A DNA stretch of 64,000 bases from assembly GCA_051453625.1 (NCBI GenBank), contig JBOZIK010000001.1:90299262-90363261 (forward strand). The letters are read 5' to 3'. Within the stretch, counting starts at the first letter, position 1. Each line of letters starts with the position of its first letter. Of this stretch, positions 10,700-21,844 are shown piece after piece. This DNA comes from Welwitschia mirabilis. Taxonomy: Eukaryota > Gnetophyta > Gnetopsida > Welwitschiales. Below the pieces are notes generated by a model. That model worked only from the letters and a program-made list of their open reading frames with translations. It was not told where the DNA came from and did not search any database. The translations under genes and the position numbers were made by a program.

Positions 10700-12300
10700 A
10701 TAAATGGTATAAAAATAAAGATTAAGTAGAAATAAACTAATTATCATGAAAAAACCTTAAGAAAATAAATCCTAAATGTTTTTAAAGTTTTAACAAAATA
10801 AAAATAGAATAGAACTAAAAAATTTGTAGAAATTTATAGAAAATTATAGAAATAAAAAACCATTAGAGTTGTATTTAGTTGTTTCTCCTATTTTGATTTC
10901 AATTTCGGTTGTAGCTTGCAAGAAAGTCATTAGACCTATAACATAAATTTACCAGATATAAAGTTAAGCTTAAGATTAGAATGAAAAACTAAATAACACT
11001 TAGAAAATAAACTAATTCAAATTTCACTAGAAAAGAACTAGTACCCACCATAGAAAGAAAACAAACAAAAGAGAAAAGGACTAGGTTGGGTATCACTAGA
11101 AATGGACTAGTAACCACCACTAGAAAAATAAAAACTATCTAAAAATTTCAAGAATAAAATCATGTACTTTTGAAAAGATACCATATCAATATCCCCAGCA
11201 ACAGTGCCCAACTCTATTCATGTATAGTAGTGAACTAGATTTAACTAAGTAGAGATCATAATATCATTCTTCTATAGGAATATATATGATAACTTTTACA
11301 AAAGATACACAATTATTCTAACTTGCATGAAACTCAAAATAAATGAAAAATTAGAAGTTGAGAATAAAAATGATCTTTCCTTGGTGACATAAGGGGGCAA
11401 AAGTGCTCTAAGGATATAATTGATTCACCAACTTTTCACATTTACTCCAATGATTCATGTATCATAAAATATAAGCTAAAATATCAGGTCATTAGGGCTC
11501 AGTGTGGAAGCATAATCTTATCCATCACATGAGTGTTGATGAGTTATTCAGTTCTCTCGATGCTTCATAGTCCTTTATAAGCATGGAAAGTATGAACTTA
11601 GGTGCATAAGATCTATTAAATAATAGCAACTATGCAATCATAAAAGTAACCTCAAATAACTCACATAATACTAAAGAAATTAATATTGGAGTAAGATTTA
11701 CTTAAAGATTGCTAATACCTATTCCTATGCATTAATAATGAAACCTAGTTAAAAATGAGTTCAGCCTAAATATTACTGATATATAATGAGTTATGCATTA
11801 ACAATAAAAGGATTTAAATCAATTACTTTATTAAAAATATGAAATAAATATATATTACATCAAATGAAGAAGGATGAAAAAGGAAAAACTTCTTACCTAG
11901 CCTTGGGTTATTCTACCCCCAAGAAAGGTGATCAGAGTGCCATGACATCCTAGCTTCTAATTCTTCCCCATGTTAATCCAACTAAAAAATTCGTTACAAT
12001 TCATGTTGATGAGAAAAGGTTTGGAGAGTTTTTTCATGATGTGTTAGATGCGTCGTTGATAGGTGCTTACATAAGGGAGGGTACACTAGAATGATTACTT
12101 AATGAGGAAGTTACAATTTTTGGAATGTTCCCACAAAGAAGGATTCTTTATCTTCTTATGTAAGCATTATAATGACATGTCCCTTGGATGATGATAACAT
12201 TGCCAACAAATGCCATATCATGTGTCTTTTATGTGATCATTCTTATTGCATCACATGTCATTGTGATGTGTTGTTTTGTACTTTCACTAAGTATTTTTAG
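10700..12300 (-). mobile_element. Gypsy element G: leader, primer-binding site and 5' LTR
   Basis: The left part (10700-11190) aligns with the leader of element E at 29230-29550: both carry AGAAAAGGACTAG, ACTAGAAATGGACTA and a TTGTA/TTGCA-AACTT-type segment in the same order. At 11191-11211 is a primer-binding site, and to its right an LTR-like sequence starts TGTATAGTAGTGAACTAG and shares ATATCATTCTTC with E's LTR. The order leader, primer site, LTR on the plus strand means the element is on the minus strand and this is its 5' LTR. The right end near 12300 is approximate. No coding part of G remains. Confidence 0.65.
11191..11211 (-). promoter_or_regulatory. Primer-binding site of gypsy element G
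   Basis: The plus strand reads ATCCCCAGCAACAGTGCCCA, the reverse complement of a decayed TGGCGCCGTTGCCGGGGA. That sequence is the primer site used by many large plant gypsy elements. The changes are almost all transitions. Confidence 0.8.
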
Positions 12301-12598
12301 ATTTAAATATTTATTCTAGATTATCTATAAATTAGTCCATAAGTTAATTATAATAAATTTCATGAGATGATGTAATAACTTAAGTTTGGTTATGTGTGGG
12401 CTTCAGAGTCTACATAACCACATAAATAAGATCATGTTAACTAGTTAATTTGGAAGAATGATATACCAAGATACTAAGAAGATTTTAGTATTTAATAATT
12501 CCTAACTATCTATTTTTGTAAAAATTGTAATTTAAAGAAAAAATATTTTCATATTTTTTGATATTAATTCAATCTTGATATTTTTTATGGATTATGGA
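12301..12598. other. Unassigned AT-rich stretch left of the plastid insert
   Basis: No coding or RNA signal. It does not read as the plastid rps7-ndhB spacer or ndhB as far as I can tell, so the plastid insert seems to start at or just left of the rps7 stop codon. Confidence 0.4.
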
Positions 12599-13072
12599 TT
12601 AAAGGTAATCGGTAAAAGCTTTATTAGCCTTTGTCATTATATGAGTCTCTTCCTCTTTATGTATAGCTTTGCGATTTTCTTTAATAGAGTTTATTAATTT
12701 AGAACTGAATTTGAACTTCATATTTGGATCAAGACATTTTTGAGTTGCCTATAATAACCAACAAATGGTCAGTATGTATCCTTGATTAGGTTTTATATCA
12801 AAGAAAACTTAATAAGTTGATCTTATTTTATGTATTGATTTTATTATTAGATGAGGAGTTACTTTCTTTATTACTTGGTATAGAACCAATAGTGGATTTT
12901 TCTATGTATTTTGTTGAATCTAATTTATGGATCGCTAAAGAATTTGATAATCTAATATTTTTTCTATGTTTAATAATACAGTTAAACATTACGTTAACTA
13001 AATGACTCTGATAAATTAAATTAGATATTTTTTTTTCTTTTTTTTTTTAATTTTTCGGGAGTATTTCACCAT
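12599..13072 (-). pseudogene. rps7: rps7 (plastid ribosomal protein S7) pseudogene in the NUPT
   Basis: Ribosomal protein S7 binds the 16S rRNA 3' domain in the plastid small subunit. On the minus strand the sequence aligns over its whole length: LIYQSHLVNVMFNCIIKHRK corresponds to the conserved [20 protein letters not shown]. The tail HKEEETHIMTKANKAFTDYL corresponds to [20 protein letters not shown], followed by TAA at 12599-12601. The distance from the presumed start (ATG near 13070) to the stop is about 474 bases against the usual 468. The N-terminal part is blurred by poly-A and poly-T runs. At least four in-frame stops and small frame shifts in the middle make it non-functional. It lies about 60 bases from rps12 exon 3, as in plastids. 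Confidence 0.9.
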
Positions 13073-13132
13073 GATATGAGTTTGAAAAAAAAGGTTATAA
13101 AATCTCTTTCATAAAGTCTAAAAATGAATCAC

Positions 13133-13890
13133 TTTTTTTCGGATTTTTGACACCATATTATAGGGTGGATTCTTGGTACAAAAGATCTCCCTCCAAACTA
13201 TACATATAACTTTTGTCAGATATGAATTTTCACATGATTTTATTTGCATAGATGAAATCTATTAGTTATGCATACTAATGATGCTTACTCATTCTTCATT
13301 AAGTAGCTGTTTTCTCTTTTCTTCTACTATGTTTGAAAATCTTGTATTTTCCGTATCTGTATGATCAAATACTTAGGCTTAGAATGTAGGAAAAAACCAT
13401 TTAAAATCATTTATATTTGATTTAAACATATTAAAAAAAGATCAAAGTATTTTTCATTTCATTGTTTATTAATATAAACAAAGTTAGGAAAGATTAGAAA
13501 ATGATTTCATTATTGAATCTTAGACTTTTTTGATGATAACCTACTCTAGTTTCATTTGAAACATTTATTATGAGGTTAGCCATATACTTCTCATGTTTCT
13601 AGTAACTAACATGACATCATAAAATAATATAAGTCTTAGATAAGAATATACAATGCACTGAAACACACTTGTTGATGATTTTTGACTGCAAGAACATCTA
13701 GGATTCCTTGAATAATGTGATATTTTACATTGGATAAATGCTTCATCCTTCCCCCTCTTACTAATACCATTAAAAGTTCCTGCAAATTATGGTTAATAAT
13801 AGGTATAAAAGCAATAATTTCAAATCTGGAGGTTAATTATACTTTAGTAACTCTACGCAAGGTAGAGTTTGGTTTTTTTGGGTTGATATT
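13133..13890 (-). pseudogene. rps12: rps12 exons 2 and 3 with intron (plastid) pseudogene in the NUPT
   Basis: Ribosomal protein S12 is trans-spliced in plastids; exons 2 and 3 lie in the inverted repeat. Exon 2 occupies about 13660-13890 and reads NINPKKPNSTLRRVTKV, a stop, [17 protein letters not shown], then [17 protein letters not shown] and [12 protein letters not shown]. The real protein has TITPKKPNSALRKVARVRL and [20 protein letters not shown]. The single internal stop in exon 2 is an Arg codon (CGA to TAA). Exon 3 (about 13133-13160) reads YGVK before its stop codon, which is lost. The intervening 500 bases match the plastid intron. Exon 1 is absent, as expected, because it maps elsewhere in plastid DNA. 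Confidence 0.92.
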
Positions 13891-14842
13891 AGAAAAGTTG
13901 ACAAATTCTATTTACTATCACTTTATAAAATTGTACATGAGATTTGAACCTTATACATATTTTTATTTAATTCTTTGGAAGTAGATAGAATAATTTGAAT
14001 TTGTTTTGTTATTCAAGAATATTTCTATTCTCTTTCTTCATTCTATTTTATCTTAATTAAACATTACCTTAAACTAATTCACTATTATATCCTTTTTTGT
14101 TCTAAGAAATCACCAATCAATTAGATTTTCTTTTTAACAAAAAAGAATATAAAAATATTTTTTCTTTGAGGTTTAGTATTTGTAGAAATAGAGAACTAGG
14201 AATTATTACATATTAGAATCATTTTGATATCTTGATGTATTATTCTTTTAAGTTAATGGGTTAAGGTGAGCTTATTCATGGTTATGAACTATTTGATTTA
14301 GAATCAATTTGATGAAAGAACTTAACTTTCATGCTTTGGTTTGATTGGTATGACTTGTTTAAGATCCTTTGGATGAATAATGTGGGATTTCTTAATAGAA
14401 CCAGACTACTGTGTAAGTCTTACAAAAAGTAACATGGCCAAATTACAAAGGTAGTTCTTTTCAATTTGTTGGTAAACTTGAATCAATGAGTTTTCTCTTT
14501 TATGAAGAACTATTATCATCAATCCTAAACATCTTGTATGGACTAGTAGAAAAATGAGGCTAGGAAGAGGCTTATACCATGAGAAAGTAGAGGTTTAACC
14601 ACTCAGAGACAAGATGGATTTTGGTAATGTTACCATTCTTTTTTCTTTAGTAATGAATTTTGTCTACATTTCTAAGAAAATGAAATCCTAGGTTTTAAGT
14701 GTAAAAACACATCACAACCTTGAAGAACTTCAAAAACAAAAAGAGTTATTAACTAAAGATCTAAAATTTCTATGGGATTCTGGTACTCAAAGCACAAAGG
14801 GATGCATAGAATATTTGAATCTATTCTCTTTCCAGATGTGGG
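13891..14842. other. Plastid rps12-trnV spacer within the NUPT
   Basis: About 950 bases between rps12 exon 2 and trnV. Just before trnV, GGTACTCAAAGC and GGGATGCATAGAA look like plastid spacer with transitions. No gene is expected here in plastids and I see none. Confidence 0.6.
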
Positions 14843-14914
14843 AAGGAATATGACTCAATGGGAGAGTGTCATCTTGATGTGGTGGATGCCATTAATTCAA
14901 GTCTAATTATTCCT
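14843..14914 (+). pseudogene. trnV-GAC: trnV-GAC (plastid tRNA-Val) pseudogene in the NUPT
   Basis: The 72-base stretch aligns along its length with plastid trnV-GAC: TGACTCAATGGGAGAGTGTC for the D arm, ATCTTGATGTGGT for the anticodon arm, TTCAAGTC for the T arm and a TTATTCC acceptor 3' strand. The anticodon GAC has become GAT (14876-14878), a C-to-T change. Acceptor and D-arm changes are also transitions and one extra base is present, so I do not expect a functional tRNA. It lies about 170 bases before rrn16, as in plastids. Confidence 0.9.
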
Positions 14915-15083
14915 AGAGCCTTTCTTATTTCTCTATATCTTATTAGATTAACATGATAGGATAGGGATAATTATATTGTAGGAGGTTAACTTCAAGTTAA
15001 TAAATACAAGTTATGCCAATGAGAGATAATTCGAAATCCACTTTTTACATAAAGAAGAAAGCTATAAGTAATGCAACTATAAC

Positions 15084-16563
15084 ACTCACAACAAGTATGA
15101 TCCTAACTCAGGATGAACGCTGACAAAATGCTTAACACATGCAAGTTGAATGAGAAGTTATGTTTTCAATAGTTAATGGATAAGTAATGCATGAGAACCT
15201 ACCCTTGGAAGGGAAATAATAGTTGAAAATAATTGCTAACACCCCATAGACTGAGGAGCAAAAAGGAGGAATTTTCTCAAGGAGGAGTTCACATCTGATT
15301 AGTTAGTTAGTAAGGCAATGGCTTACCAAGGCAACAATCAATAGTTAGTCTGAGAGGATGATACGTCACACTGGAACTGAGACATGACTCAGACTCTTAT
15401 GAGAGGTAGTAGTAGGAAATTTTCCACAATGGGTAACAACTTGTTGAAATAATACCACATGAAGGTAGAAGACCTACAAGTCATGAACTTCTTTTAAGAA
15501 GTAATGATAGTATTTGAGGAATGAACATTAGCTAAATCTATGCTAGTAGCCACAGTAATATAGAGGATGTAAGACTTATCCATATTTATCAGGTCTAAAG
15601 TATCTTTAGATGACTTTTCAAGTTCTTCATTAAACCCTATGGCTCAAACCTAGATATGCATTGAAAACTACAAAGATAGAGTATAGTAAGGGTAGGGGGA
15701 ATTTTCAATGGAGCCATGGAATGCACTGAGATTAGAAAGAGCACCAAAGGTGAAAGAATTTTATTAAATTAACACTAACATTGAGAGATAAAAGCTAAGA
15801 GAGTAAATGGAAATAGAAATCCTAGTAGTCCTAGCCAAAAATAATGGATACTATGTGCTATGCATAATGACCTGTGTAGTGCTATAGCTAACATATTAAG
15901 TATCTCAGCAAGAAAGAATATTCACAAGAGTAAAACTTAATGGAATTAACAGAGGCCCATATAAGTAGTGAAGCATGTAGTCTAATTTAATTTAAAGCAA
16001 AGAATCTTATCAAGGATTGACATGCTGTGAATCCTCTTGAAAGGAAGGAATGCCTTTGAGAATACAAAAATAGGTGGTGCATGGATGTCATCAGCTCATG
16101 CCATAAGGCTTGGATTAAGTATCAAAATAAGTACAAACCTTTTTTTTAGTTACCATCGTGGAGTTTAAATCCCTAAATAGATCATAGGTGCTAAATTAGA
16201 GAAAGGTAAGGATAATATCAAGTCATCATATCCCTTATATCATGGACCACACACATGCTACAATGATCGAGATAAAGGGCTGCAATACCATGAAAGTAAG
16301 CTAATCTCAAAAGCCCTATCTTGATTTGGATTGTAGGCTATAACTCATCTACATGAAGTAGGAATTACTAGTAATTGCTGATTAGCCATATGGTGGTGAA
16401 TTTATTCTCGAGCCTTGTACACACTACCTGTCTCACTATAGGAGCTAATCATGTTTAAAGTCTTCATCGTAATTACAAGAATGGGGATGAAGGTAGGGTT
16501 AGTAATTAAAATGAAGTCATAATAATATCACCTTACTAGAAGGTGCTAATAGATATCTTATTT
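15084..16563 (+). pseudogene. rrn16: rrn16 (plastid 16S rRNA) pseudogene in the NUPT
   Basis: The full 16S length is present (about 1480 bases against about 1490). The 5' end carries CTCAGGATGAACGCTGAC and CTTAACACATGCAAGT. The middle carries GGTAGAAGACCTACAAGTCA, GTAGTCCTAGCC and GGAATTAACAGAGGCCCA (from GGAATTGACGGGGGCCCG). The 3' part carries AGTCATCATATCCCTTATAT and CTTGTACACACTACCTGTC (from CCTTGTACACACCGCCCGTC). The anti-Shine-Dalgarno end has decayed to GATATCTTATTTT. Changes are nearly all C-to-T or G-to-A, spread evenly over helices and loops without compensation. This is a dead copy, not a working rRNA gene and not bacterial contamination. Confidence 0.95.
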
Positions 16564-16812
16564 TTAGGGAGAGTTAATGCTTGTTGGGTTTTTTTAGTTT
16601 TGGACTTACACATGTGAGCCACATCTAAGTTAAGAGGAAGTTTTTGCTCATTTCAAGAAGTAAGATTGAGCTTATAAGCTTATTATCCTAGGTCAAAACA
16701 AGTCGATAGGATCCCATTTCTTGTTTGATCAACCATGTTACTAGCACTTGGTCAAATAAAGGGATAGGATTTCTCTTACTTTTGGGATAGCAAGTGCTCC
16801 ATTAGGGAGGTA
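16564..16812. other. Plastid rrn16-trnI spacer within the NUPT
   Basis: Matches the plastid spacer: GAGTTAATGCTTGTTGGGT and GCTTATTATCCTAGGTC are preserved, and it runs directly into trnI. Confidence 0.85.
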
Positions 16813-16849
16813 GGGCTATTAGATTAGCGGTAGAATGCATCTCTGATAA
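16813..16849 (+). pseudogene. trnI-GAU: trnI-GAU (plastid tRNA-Ile) 5' exon in the NUPT
   Basis: The 37-base 5' exon starts GGGCTATTAGATTAGCGG and reaches CTCTGATAA, with the GAT anticodon still readable. Plastid trnI-GAU starts GGGCTATTAGCTCAGTGG. The 3' exon is missing because the insert ends inside the group II intron. Confidence 0.92.
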
Positions 16850-17463
16850 TCACATTCTTGTGTCTAGGCTATGAAGGCTCTCAATCACATGGATAATTCA
16901 ATGTTCTTATCAGTGCCTAAGCTAAAGATGCTTATTTAAGGCACATCAGCATGGCATATTTCTCCTATTCAAATTAAGATTTAAAATCAGATGTATCCTC
17001 AAAAGGATAGATGGGACAATTTAGATAGGATCCAAAGTAGATCTAACATTCTATTTATTTTTGGGATCTAGGAAGTCTGGTGAAGCTAGATATCCATGGC
17101 CCCTTTCTTTTCAAGAATTCATACATCCCTTATCAGTGTATGGATGACTATCTTTCAAGTACATATTAAATTAAACCTAGATTATGTGAAAAATTGAGCA
17201 TACAATAATACATCTTCATAGTTAAAGAACTATGAGATAACCTCCTTCTTAAATAGGATGATGGAGTGATCATATCTTTTGATCCTTTTCCATGCTTTTT
17301 TTGGAGGTCTGTTGGAAGCGAAAATCCATACATGGGATTTTTATAATCTTATTCAAAGGAATAATGGAATTTTTTATCCAAATTCTATAAAATTATATCT
17401 AGTATGAAGAATGCTTAGTATAAATAATTCTTTGGTTTTTAACTCACTAAGTTAGAATGATGA
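16850..17463 (+). other. Partial trnI-GAU group II intron in the NUPT
   Basis: The first 600 or so bases of the plastid trnI intron. Landmarks are GGCTATGAAGGCTCTCAATC, GGATAATTCAATGTTCTTAT, AGGATAGATGGGACAATT, CATACATCCCTTATCAGTG and AGAATGCTTAGTATAAATAA. Similarity ends near 17463, where sequence of an LTR element begins. Confidence 0.88.
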
Positions 17464-18539
17464 ATGATTTTGTCAAACCCCATATTCATAAGTGTTTTTA
17501 CCCAAGGCAATAGATGTCTTGTAATAGTAGAATGTTTAGGCTATAGGGCTTAATAATCTAAAATGAAAGACATATAAATCCTATGAGCATAAAATGATGA
17601 GGGTTTATCTTTTAAAGATGTTTAATCCTAATAGTTAACTATAATATAACCCAAATTGTAAATGTATTTAGAGCTAAATACACCTAAAATATGATTCAGA
17701 TATGCTATAACATGGGAGATTTCTATGTTGAATGCAACCTAAAAAATTAAAATTTTAATAATATATGTCAATGACTTAAGATGACATCTATACTTTAAGA
17801 GCATAAAGAATGTTTAAAATGAGATAGCTAATCATCAGAAGACATACAAATCATGAAAAGATGAAAACATAATAGTTATGCAGTATATGTCTACAATAAT
17901 GCAAGATACCTATAACATGTAAAGATGTTTACACACTAGGAGATAAATATACAAAAGATTCTTAAAATAACTTTGAAAAAGTGCAATATGCATGATAAAC
18001 CAATTACTATAAAAATATTACTATAGAAACAACACTAGGATCTAAATGTAATAGGAAAACTAAGATCCATGGCTACTTTGAACATCTCAGCTAGTAGAAA
18101 CTAATGGATCTCTCATAAAGTATACTTAATTAAATGGCTAGTTAATTTTGTAGTCACACGCATGAGTTAGATGATGAATAATCTACATTTTCAACATAAG
18201 TAAATGAATAGTCTTTTTTCATTTCTCTGTTATTTGTTAATAACTTATCTGGTATTAATATAGTAAAGTTTTGAAAATATACTTATCCATAATTAAGAGC
18301 ATTTTTATGAGTAAAGTAGTTAAGGTATTTAGAAATAAAATTACCTCATGCATATTAGCTAACTTATGCTACTCTTGAGGAATATGTTGAACATAAATAA
18401 ATAATACATGATGCATCTACTATAAGTTTTATAGCCTTTTATATTATTCTTATTAGAGGATGTATCTATAGTTATCACAATTCAATGTAGACATTTGTTG
18501 TTTGTTATTTACTAGTTATTATTTAGATGGGTATTAGAT

Positions 18540-19120
18540 TTATCAATTGTAAAGCATGATCTCTCAATATCATTGTGCTCAAACTTTTGGACATTTTTTT
18601 TATTGACCAATCTACTTATTTTTAGTGCTAGGATAGTAATTCTTTCTTATAATTTTATTAGAATTGAGAATCCACTTTTTCGATTTTAATAAAAAGAGAA
18701 TGGATCCCAAGCTAAAAGATGAGAGTACTATTTATTAAAAATTAGTCCTTAAAAGTTCTAGATTAGTTAAGGCATAAGTATCATCTTTTGTAAAGAAAGG
18801 TCTTAAGGGGACTACAAAAGTAGTGGGAAATATTAAAAAAAAAAACATTATCCATCTTAAGAAATATTAAGATAGATATACATGAGGAGTAGTTAGTGAG
18901 CAGGAGGAACCCCTCTTAGATTTTAAGGAGATAAGCCCATAATTTAATTAGATAATAATGATGACAATGGTAATGAAAATGATTTAAAGGTAGGTAAAGG
19001 AAAAACCTTCAAAAGGTATAGAGTATGAATGAAGCCTTGAATAAGATTTCCCATAAGCATAGTGGCATACAATCTAGGGGGATTCTCAAGAGATAGCATA
19101 GCAGTTATCTAGTCAGTCTA
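18540..19120 (+). pseudogene. Envelope-like extra ORF relic (element K)
   Basis: In plus-strand frames with stops I read NFIRIENPLFRF and then SFVKKGLKGTTKVVGNIKK, LKKY and VVSEQEE. Element D has NLIYIKKPLVEF, SSIKKGVKTIAKMMKKRG, LKKYRF and TSEDEAS in the same order on the minus strand (44169-44540). The shared order shows a real ancestral protein lying between pol and the 3' LTR. Sireviruses and Athila-like elements carry an extra, envelope-like ORF at this position; I infer that kind of protein but no family domain is clear. Confidence 0.5.
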
Positions 19121-19840
19121 AAGTACCTTTTTAAGCTTGTTATCCTATTAAGCTTAGGGTCTAAAGATAAGGGCCTTAGCCTTTTACTAAGTCTTCACTA
19201 CAAATTCTTTTACAATTAGTAAATGTACTAATTAGTACTTAAGAATTTTCTCAAAAAGTAAAATATAGTTTATTTAATATCCATAATACCATGAAATTAC
19301 TCTCAAATGTATTAACAAGTTACTTTGACATTTACTTTAGTAGAAAGTAAGTAATAACATCCTCCAAGTTATAGTTATTAACATGAAACTTCTTCTTCAT
19401 ATGTTACTTAATTAGAAATCCTCTTTAAACATTAGGTAATACTAATAATAGTAATGAAGATAATTAATCCTATATCACAGAGTTTGATTTTGATGTTGTT
19501 GTAGTCAGTAGTACCTTTTGATATCCAAAAAGAAGGAGAAATGGAAAAACTACAAACATTTATTTTTGTTTGTTATAAATCTAGTTGTTGGGTAATCTGT
19601 TATGCTATACTTGTTTTGTTCCTTTATATTAGATTTGTCAAAATGAGTTTGATGTCTTTGTACCATTAACATGTTACTGTACTTCATTGCATAACATGTC
19701 ATATCGTTATCTCCAATAATTTTTAACTTAATGCAAATTGTTTTGTTATGGCTTCTAATATTAATCCTTGTTTCCTTAAGTTGCAAGCTTTATTGGTTGT
19801 TAAAATTAGTACTTCTAGCATATTTGCCAAGTTTTGGACA

Positions 19841-19857
19841 TCATAAAAAAGGAGAAT
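19841..19857 (+). promoter_or_regulatory. Polypurine tract of element K
   Basis: ATAAAAAAGGAGAA sits directly before TGTTATTG. It would prime plus-strand DNA synthesis and marks the boundary between interior and 3' LTR. Confidence 0.65.
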
Positions 19858-20560
19858 GTTATTGATCTACCTAGTTTTAATGTATTAAACTTGTTAAAAT
19901 TAGTGTAATATATATGCAAGGATTATGAAGTTAAAGTTTCAACTATAGAGAAGGTGTCTACAAAGATGAAAGAAATCTATCACATGTAAAGACATATACC
20001 AAAATAGAATAAATATACAAGGCATCTAATAAGATTTCTAAGTTAAGTTTAAATTTTTTATATTGATTAGCTTCATGTGTTTTAACTACGTTTTAGTAAA
20101 TATGTTTAAATAAAGTAAAGATATTTACTACAACTTTAGATGTCTATAAAATAGAAGATGTTCTTTCTAAATAGATGAAACTTATCAAAAGATACCTATA
20201 GTTTTTTTGAAGATGTCTATATAACCTCTAGACATCTTTAGGATGAAAGACATCTTAATTGATTTAGATAAGCCTAATAGAAGAAGTTTACTAAATAACT
20301 TGATAGAGGAAACATATGGATAAAAGACATCTATACCTTGTGAATATGTCTACAAAGATGAAAAGACATATATTAAAGTTGCAAATATCTTAGCTAAATA
20401 TAGTAACTTAATAAATAATAGCTACATATCGAAGGCATCTACACTTCATGAAGATGGTTATAGTATCTAAAGATGTTTATGAAGTATAAAGATGTCTACT
20501 TTAGATTCAAACATAAAAATAAAATAGCCATTAAAGGGTGTGAATTTGATAGTTCTGCAT

Positions 20561-21844
20561 GCTGCCCTTTCTTGATGACCTAAAAAAAGGATTTAATATA
20601 ACAAGGAATTAAATTCCAAATAATAGAGTACATAGAATAAAAATGAAAGATACAAAAACAAGTAAATAAGAACTAAAAACAAAAAGATCAAGAAGTGAGA
20701 AAATCTAGAGGGCTCTATTTGGAAGAAGAAGATTCTCTTGCACTTGGCTACAAGGCTTTATTTCCTCAAAGGAGAACTTCAATATTACTGCATAGTAAAG
20801 AAGAATAAAGAAGAATTAGGAAATTATCTAATATCTTCTTAAAAACTTAAGTAATAAATTTCTATTTTCTATTTTCTCTCTCTTTCAAGCTTGCTTTAGT
20901 TTTATTAATTTACTTAAAGGTGGACATTTGATAAGAAGATTTTCTATAGTTCCACATTTTATCTCATCACTTCAATATCCTAAAAAGGATTGCATGTTAA
21001 TCAATTTAAGATGAATTTTAAGTTATAATTTTACTATATGAGCATTGAATTATGTTCTTAAGAGAAACATTTAATTTATAAGATTGAACCCTGAGGGGTT
21101 GATTAACTACTTCATGAGGAGCAACTCCTTTATATTAAGAATTATGAGACTAGTGGTAAATCATAAATCATAGATTTATTATAAGTAATAAAGATTCAAA
21201 GGTTTGATTTCTTAAGTGTTAAGATTTTAAGTTGGAAAACCAGAATAACTTGGTACAAGTTCCATTTTCCTATTATATGCACTTATTTCTTGCTATTTAT
21301 TAATTTTTAGTTATAGTATAATTTTTATTTATAAAATCATTCATCCTTTTCCTATGAGTTCTAAAATTGACAACATGTATCTTTCCCAATGAACATATGT
21401 CTTTTTTCTTCTTTTATTATTCTATTTCCCATATAGTATACAAAGATATTCAACTATGTATTTTAAGTATAAAATATTATATCTATTGAGATTATTCTTA
21501 ATTCATCTAAGATCATAATCAATTCAAGTCTATATAGAATACTTAGGTTGCATGCATAATAAAAGATGAACTACTTTCTTAAGGGTTCCTTCACCTAATT
21601 AGTTTCAAATCAAATAAGTAGTAGGAAGTACTTAAAATAATAAAGCCTTACATAATGAACTAAATAATCTATGTGATTACCATGGCTTTGGCTTTTATAT
21701 AAGAATAAATCCTAAAATTTAACATTGTCAAAAGTTCATGTTTAAGTAACACTGATCTTTAATTTAGATGTGTGCATGTGTGTATGTTTGTATTTGATTA
21801 TCTATAATTCTAGGTTAAGAAAATAGGATTAAATCAAACCCTAT
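20561..21844. other. Unassigned stretch, probably 3' LTR of gypsy element F
   Basis: Non-coding and AT-rich. It lies just past the integrase C-terminus of element F on the minus strand, where that element's 3' untranslated part and LTR should be. No matching second LTR was identified, so the call rests on position. Confidence 0.35.

Larger units (their letters stand above)
12599..17463. other. Nuclear plastid DNA insert (NUPT), inverted-repeat fragment of about 4.9 kb
   Basis: Five plastid genes appear in the exact plastid inverted-repeat order and orientation: rps7, rps12 3' exons (both minus), then trnV-GAC, rrn16 and trnI-GAU 5' exon (plus), ending inside the trnI intron. Spacers and introns match as well. 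Every gene carries dense C-to-T and G-to-A changes with few indels, so the fragment entered as one piece and then decayed in a methylated nuclear setting. The flanks are nuclear retroelements, which argues against a living plastid genome. The left edge is near the rps7 stop; the right edge is about 17463, where intron similarity ends. Confidence 0.93.
17464..20560 (+). mobile_element. Copia-like element K, 3' part (extra ORF, polypurine tract, LTR)
   Basis: This stretch parallels element D in the opposite orientation. It has GACATCT-rich sequence, then an extra ORF relic (18540-19120), and then the polypurine junction GGACATCATAAAAAAGGAG (about 19838-19856). D has GACATCATCAAAAAGGAGG at the same place. 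An LTR start TGTTATTGATC follows. The part left of 18100 is non-coding and cut off at the plastid insert. The right end of the LTR is not sharp. Family assignment is by likeness to D; no gag or pol of K is left. Confidence 0.6.

Noticed and set aside
12817-13005. 62-residue plus-strand open frame
   Set aside because: It is the antisense of the rps7 pseudogene.
13730-13984. 84-residue plus-strand open frame
   Set aside because: It is the antisense of rps12 exon 2 and its upstream spacer.
15084-16563. A 16S rRNA gene as a sign of bacterial DNA or contamination
   Set aside because: The flanking trnV-GAC, the intron-containing trnI-GAU, and rps12/rps7 in plastid order show plastid origin. Dense transitions and retroelement flanks place it in the nucleus.
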